Assembly (NCBI GenBank): GCA_012295275.1
Contig: CM022667.1
Location: 10,266,038 to 10,330,037, forward strand
Length of the DNA stretch: 64,000 bases
Direction of reading: 5' to 3'
From: Chrysomallon squamiferum
Lineage: Eukaryota; Mollusca; Gastropoda; Neomphalida; Peltospiridae
The notes beneath the pieces are model-generated. The model was not told the origin of the DNA and did no database searches. It worked only from the letters and a program-made list of their open reading frames with translations. This document shows, one piece after another, positions 57,046-64,000 of this stretch (its first letter is position 1; each line of letters starts with the position of its first letter). Made by a program: the position numbers and the translations under genes.

Positions 57046-58695
57046 ACTAAGCAGTTATAATGTATTTGTTGTTTGTTTACTATGTTGCTATAGTCAGTTT
57101 GATCGTGGAAATAACTTCTACGTTAAAAAGTTTGCAACGTAAGAATAAATCCAAATTATTTATTTATGTATTTGAAATGCAAGCAGAGACAAAGCTAACG
57201 ATTAGTTGCTTGGTTACTACCTTTTCTTGTTTATTATGTTGCTATAGTCAGTTTGACTGACTTCCATAGAAGTAACCTCCAATTTAAAAAATCATCAATG
57301 TAAGATTAAATACAAATTATTTATTTATTTATTTATTTTATTTATTTTATTTTATTTGTTTATTTATTTATGACCGACCTCTAGGGAAGTTCTCAAAATC
57401 GCAAGCGAAGACATGCACAATATAAGATTAACACCTAACAAAGAAATTAATTCTTATATCACTCACATTGACATGAACATGTTAAAATTAATGTGTAATA
57501 TTTTTTTTCGAATAGATTCAGTAGGTTTTACACCCTACAGAAAATCAGGCGAAGACCACACGCAGACACATTCACTGACCAGGAAGAAAACAGAAGAAAA
57601 ATAATTAAGTTGTTGCATACCTAGTTAGTGTAATATTACCATAGCAGTGTTTGTATTGGTAAATGAGCCGTTTTCAGTTTCACCCTAAAACATTCAAAGT
57701 ATTCAAAGTTTTCTTTTACTTTTTTCTTTTGTTTTGTTTTGTTTTCTTTCTTTTTTTGTCTGTTTTCTTGTTTGTTCGATCGTTTTAAGGTGTTTATTTT
57801 TATTTTTTTATTTTTTTTTAATTTTAGATCAGAATTAATTGTGTTATATCCGACTTGATATTTATTTATTTATTTATTTATTTATTTGTTTGTTTGTTTG
57901 TTTGTTTTATTTTATTTTATTTTATTTATGACCGACTATTAGGGAAGTTCTCAAAATCGCAACCCAAATCCATAATTATTTGAAGATGTGAAAGTTAATG
58001 TGTAATGTTCTTTAGAATCCAGTCAGTAGGTTTTAGACGCTATTGATGACCGTTGAGAATCTGACCCTACTGAACATTACGCACACATTAATTGAACAAA
58101 ATAATAATAATAATAATAATAAAAATAAAAAATAAAAAAAAATAAAAAACACCCACTTACGACATGTCAAGAAAAAATATATTATGACTGATTATTTTTT
58201 TTTATATATATATATATATATATATAATAATCAAAAAAAAAAAAAAAATAAATACGAAGAGAAAGAATCAAAATTGAAAGAAAGGAAAGAAAAGAAAATA
58301 TTAATAGTAAACTTTAAAACTCGTTATTAATAGAGAGGAAATAAAGGCAAGTTACATACAGTCTGTCATCAGAAGTTATTTTTAATCATACTGAGATCGT
58401 CCCTGTCGTAAAATGTTTTAAAGTCATTCGCGTGACGTGTATTGTTCAGTAATCCACCCACTGAAAGAACAGCAAACCAGTGTTACTAGCCGAAGTAAGA
58501 TCATCGCCAGTTGATAAGAGGTCAATAACAAAATATTTACTTGTGGGCTAAATAAAATACAACGGAATACGTAGTGTATTTTACAGAGAGTCGGCTTCGT
58601 CAAGCTCTGGTAGACTTTAATTATGATGAGGACCGAATTTGACATTTTGTATCTTGGCATATTTTTAAAAGTGTCATTCCGTCAACTTGTCTATT

Positions 58696-58700
<5 letters not shown>

Positions 58701-58783
<83 letters not shown>
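58701..58783 (+). repeat. CT dinucleotide array
   Basis: Pure CT run. Its counterpart in the duplicated unit is 63306-63365, with identical flanks (CTTGTCTATTAAAAT / CTTGTCTGTTAAAAT and GCTGATAACCTGTAAATATTG). Confidence 0.9.
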
Positions 58784-58788
<5 letters not shown>

Positions 58789-59171
58789 TAACCTGTAAAT
58801 ATTGATTCGGAAGTCCCCCTTTACCTAAAACATAATCCGCCTCTCCTTCGAAATACGACTTTGTACTTAGATGTCGTATATTGAGTTAGTGTAATTTTAC
58901 CTTAATACTGTTTGTATTATAAAGCAGCCGGTCTTCTCAATAGTCACAATTGTTGTTGTTAACGTTTTTGTTTGTTTTTTTGTAGGGTTTTTTTGGTGGT
59001 TTTTTTGTGGGATTTTTTAAAATGAAATTCTCTTAAAGATAACAGATAACAGAAAGTGGCACTGAACAATATAAAACTGAATGAGGTTCTGACGTAAAGG
59101 TTCTGAGAAATGAAAAGTTATTACTACTATTACTTCTATTATTGTTATTGTTATAGTAATTGTTATTGTTA

Positions 59172-59248
<77 letters not shown>

Positions 59249-59657
59249 TTTATTTTCTGCCAGTAGAAGCAAAACTGTCAAACAGGCGAACGTTTATCTC
59301 ACGACAGCGTTTTCTTCTCAGTTTCATCCTAAACCAGTCACAACATTCACAGTTGTTGATACCAGACTGTGCTGGCGTTTCTACGTTTTTATTTTTATTT
59401 ATTTATTTTTATTTTATTTTATTTTATTTTATTTTTATTATTCTGTTGTTGTTGTTTTTGTTAAAATAAGAATTAACCGTGTTATATGCGATTCCATATT
59501 TATTTATTTATTTATTTATATAAATTGCCCGCAGAGACAAGATTAAAAACTGCTAAGAGTCTGTTTGTTGTTTGTTTACTGTGTTGATATACTCCATGGA
59601 AGTAACCTCTGACTTAAAAATTAGCAATGTAAAATTGAATCAAAATAAGTAATTCAT

Positions 59658-59699
59658 TCATTCATTCATTCATTCATTCATTCATTCATTCATTCATTC
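59658..59699 (+). repeat. CATT tetranucleotide array
   Basis: About ten CATT/ATTC units, followed by TTTTG and TTTA arrays to about 59774. Confidence 0.85.
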
Positions 59700-59739
59700 T
59701 GTTTTGTTTTGTTTTGTTTTGTTTTTGTTTTTGTTTATT

Positions 59740-59774
<35 letters not shown>

Positions 59775-60212
59775 TTACCGACTTCTAGGCAAGTTCTCAC
59801 AATCGCAACCTAACAGCATTAAAACAACTGTATTAAAACATGCACAGTATAAGATTAACACCAAATAAAGAAATTAATTTTTGTATCACTGACCTTGATT
59901 TGAAGACGTGAAAATTACTGTGAAATATTCTTCCCAAATCAATCAGCACGCAGCTCTACCCAGGAGAATGATATGTTGTTTCGTTACTATGTCGTTTGTT
60001 TACCGTGTTGCTATGATCAGTTTAACTGCTTCCATGTAAGTCACCTCTACGTTAAAAAACGAGCAGTGTAAGATTATATCCCAAATAAGATACTTATCTA
60101 TTTATTTATTTTATTTTATTTGTTTATCTATTTGTTTATTTATTTATTTATTTACTTACTTCCATATTTATTTTATTTGTCTTATTTTATTTATTTATTT
60201 ATTTATTTATTT

Positions 60213-60245
<33 letters not shown>

Positions 60246-60719
60246 TTATGACCGTCTTCCAGGGAAGTGAAGTTCTCAAAATCGCACCCTGAATGCATAA
60301 TCACTGTATTAAAATATAACAACAAACAGTAGTTAAAAACCTCTGCAATATAATATTAATTCCAAATAAAGGATTATTTTTTTATATATACCTGACCGTG
60401 ATTTGACGTTGTGAAAATTAACCATTTTAAACTATAAACATTTAAATATCGTTTCCGTTACCTAAAACATAATCCGCCTGTTCCCCCTCATCCGATTTTC
60501 TACAGTCGCTGACCTTTTGCTCAAGTGGCCGCATGACAAGTTACAGTTATATATTTTTTTTTTCTGTTTTCTGTCGCATACCAGTTCAGTATTACAAATG
60601 ACTCACTCGACTCAGTTTCACCCTATAATACTCGCTACAAATACAAAACTATTCACAACTTCTGACAAGTCTGTGTTTGTTTTTTCTTGGATTCCTTCTT
60701 TGTTTGTTCGTTTTCAAAA

Positions 60720-61324
<605 letters not shown>

Positions 61325-61394
<70 letters not shown>

Positions 61395-62230
61395 TATATA
61401 TTAAAGAAATTAATCTTTAGCCCACTCACCTTGTTTCAGAATTAAATTGTAGCTTTGAAATATTGTTTCCAATCCAGTCAGTACGATTTATGTGGTGGTT
61501 TAAAATATAAACTTTTAAAATCGTGATTAAACAGAACAATCAGCAGGCAAGTTACATATAATGTGTTGTCAAATGTTATTTTCATCGATGTATTTTGCTA
61601 TAAACATACAACTGTGTTATATCAGATTCGATATTGATTTATTTATTTAAAATGCCATCAGAGACAAGTGCAATAATTAAAGCTAACGATTAGTTGCTTC
61701 GTTACTATGTTTTTCTTGTTTATTATGTTGTTATAGTCAGTTTGACCGACTTCCATAGACGTAACCTCCACTTTAAAAAAATAATCAATGTAAGATTAAA
61801 TCCAAATTATTTATTTATGACCGACCTCTAGGAAGTTCTCAAAATCGCAAGCGAAGACATTCACAATATAAGATTAACACCTAACAAAGAAATTAATTCT
61901 TATAGCACTCACACTGACGTGAACATGTTAAAATTAATGTGTAATATATTTTTTCGAATCGATTCAGTAGGTTTTACTCGCTACAGAAAATCAGGCGAAG
62001 ACCACACGCAGACACATTCACTGATCAGGGAGAAAACAGAAGAAAAATAATTAAGTTGTTGCATACCGAGTTAGAGTAATATTACCATAGCAGTGTTTGT
62101 ATTTCAGTTGAGCCGTTTTCAGTTTCACCCTAAAGCATTCAAAGTATTCCAAGTTTTCTTTTACTTTTTTCTTTTGTTTTGTTTTGTTGTTTTTTCTGTT
62201 TTCTTGTTTGTTCGATCGTTTTGGGGTGTT

Positions 62231-62269
<39 letters not shown>

Positions 62270-62650
62270 TCAGAATTAATTGTGTTATATCCGACTTGAT
62301 ATTTATTTATTTATTTATTTATTTATTTGTTTGTTTGTTTGTTTGTTTGTTTTATTTTAATTTATTTTATTTTATTTATAACCGACTATTAGGGAAGTTC
62401 TCAAAACGCAACCCAAATCCATAATTATTTGAAGATGTGAAAGTTAATGTGTAATGTTCTTTAGAATCCAGTCAGTAGGTTTTAGACGATATTGGTGACT
62501 GTTGAGAATCTGACCCTACTGAACATTACAGACACATTAACTGAACAAAATAATAATAATAATAATAATAATAAAAATCAAAAATCAAAAGTAAAAAAAA
62601 CCCACCCACTTACGACATGTCAAGAAAAAATATATTATGACTGATTATTT

Positions 62651-62681
<31 letters not shown>

Positions 62682-63301
62682 ATAATAATAATCAAAAAAA
62701 CAAAAACAAAAATACGAAGAGAAAGAATCAAAATTGAAAGAAAGGAAAGAAAAGAAAATATTAATAGTAAACTTTAAAACTCGTTATTAATAGAGAGGAA
62801 ATAAAGGCAAGTTACATACAGTCTGTCATCAGAAGTTATTTAAACTTTAAAACTCGTTATTAATAGAGAGGAAATAAAGGCAAGTTACATACAGTCTGTC
62901 ATCAGAAGTTATTTAAACTTTAAAACTTGTTATTAATAGAGAGGAAATAAAGGCAAGTTATATACAGTCTGTCATCAGAAGTTATTTTTAGTCATACTGA
63001 GATCGTCCCTGTCGTAAAATGTTTCAAAGTCATTCGCGTGACGTGTATTGTTCAGTAATCCACCCACTGAAAGAACAGCAAACCAGTGTTACTAGCCGAA
63101 GTAAGATCATCGCCAGTTGATAAGAGGTCAATAACAAAATATTTACTTTGTGGGCTAATAAAATACAACGGAATACGTAGTGTATTTTACAGAGAGTCGG
63201 CTTCGTCAAGCTCTGGTAGACTTTAATTATGTTGACGACCGAATTTGACATTTTGTATCTTGGCATATTTTTAAAAGTATCATTCCGTCAACTTGTCTGT
63301 T

Positions 63302-63368
<67 letters not shown>

Positions 63369-63755
63369 GCTGATAACCTGTAAATATTGATTCGGAAGTC
63401 CCCTTTACCTAAAACATAATCCGCCTCTCCTTCGAAATACGACTTTGTACTTAGTTGCCGTATATCGAGTTAGTGTAATTTTACCTTAATACTGTTTGTA
63501 TTATAAAGCAGCCGGTCTTCTCAATAGTCACAATTGTTGTTGTTAACGTTTTTGTTTGTTTTTTTGTAGGTTTTTTTTGGTGTTTTTTTTGTGGGATTTT
63601 TTAAAATGAAATTCTCTTAAAGATAACAGATAACAGAAAGTGGCACTGAACAATATAAAACTGAATGAGGTTCTGACGTAAAGGTTCTGAGAAATGAAAA
63701 GTTATTACTACTATTACTTCTATTATTGTTATTGTTATAGTAATTGTTATTGTTA

Positions 63756-63796
<41 letters not shown>

Positions 63797-64000
63797 GTTA
63801 TTATTATTATTATTTTCTGCCAGTAGAAGCAAAACTGTCAAACAGGCGAACGTTTATCTCACGACAGCGTTTTCTTCTCAGTTTCATCCTAAACCAGTCA
63901 CAACATTCACAGTTGTTGATACCAGACTGTGCTGGCGTTTCTACGTTTTTATTTTTATTTATTTATTTTTATTTTATTTTATTTTATTTATTTTTTTTTT
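61325..64000 (-). repeat. Second large unit of SL5 upstream DNA
   Basis: Collinear with 56040-59430 at high identity, including the first-exon copies, the arm, the CT array and the ATT array. It lacks 56320-57200 and has an extra triplication at 62769-62989. It runs off the window end. Confidence 0.75.
62769..62989 (+). repeat. 73-base tandem triplication
   Basis: Three near-identical 73-base units beginning ACTTTAAAACTCGTTATTAA (starts 62771, 62844, 62917). The first large unit has a single copy at about 58310-58380. Confidence 0.88.

Noticed and set aside
58424-58660. Reverse-strand 78-codon frame beginning MPRYKMSNSV, repeated at 63030-63266
   Set aside because: Conserved only because the region is duplicated; no recognisable domain, and the composition looks non-coding.

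Overview
This is animal nuclear DNA: AT-rich, with short phase-consistent exons, GT-AG introns of about 0.1-3 kb, AATAAA signals and very heavy microsatellite load (ATT/TAA, GTT, AT, GA/CT, GTAT). The tRNA-derived SINE fragments, the RTE-type LINE remnants and the overall texture suggest a mollusc, most likely a cephalopod such as an octopus. That assignment is inference; no species marker is present.

The window is a cluster of SAMHD1-like HD-domain dNTP triphosphohydrolase genes in mixed orientation. By joining exons whose phases match I reconstruct four apparently intact paralogs: SL1 (+, 1-7754, lacking its first exons because the window starts inside an exon), SL2 (+, 11842-19652, 535 aa), SL3 (+, 31992-40698, 540 aa) and SL5 (-, 55618-44623, 482 aa). 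There is also a broken inverted copy, SL4 (-, 27409-24033), and several scattered exon fragments at 9.4, 21.0, 24.3, 28.4-30.4 and 44.9 kb. All lack the N-terminal SAM domain of vertebrate SAMHD1 and have only about 16-35 residues before the HD fold. The metal-binding HD residues and the allosteric-site motifs are kept, but residues that read the nucleotide differ between copies. SL5 looks most like human SAMHD1; SL2 has lost several active-site residues.

Layout: SL1 and its 3' flank (0-8.7 kb); debris with an exon remnant, an RT scrap and an HSP90 retropseudogene (8.8-10.5 kb); 5' block and SL2 (10.7-20.6 kb); rearranged interval with SL4 and fragments (20.9-30.7 kb); 5' block and SL3 (31.1-41.6 kb); palindromic tail-to-tail junction (41.5-43.6 kb); SL5 (43.6-56.2 kb); then about 8 kb upstream of SL5 made of repeated copies of its first-exon/promoter region (56.1-64 kb).

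Relationships: SL2 and SL3 share a LINE fragment, a SINE fragment, a duplicated exon and a possible alternative terminal exon, so they are recent sisters. SL4 and the 21-kb and 30-kb fragments resemble SL1. A hAT-like element in SL3 only, with an empty site in SL2, postdates their split. If expressed, the paralogs could control dNTP pools or restrict viruses and transposons, as vertebrate SAMHD1 does. Because SAMHD1 works as an oligomer, a catalytically weakened copy could act as a regulatory partner; this is inference.
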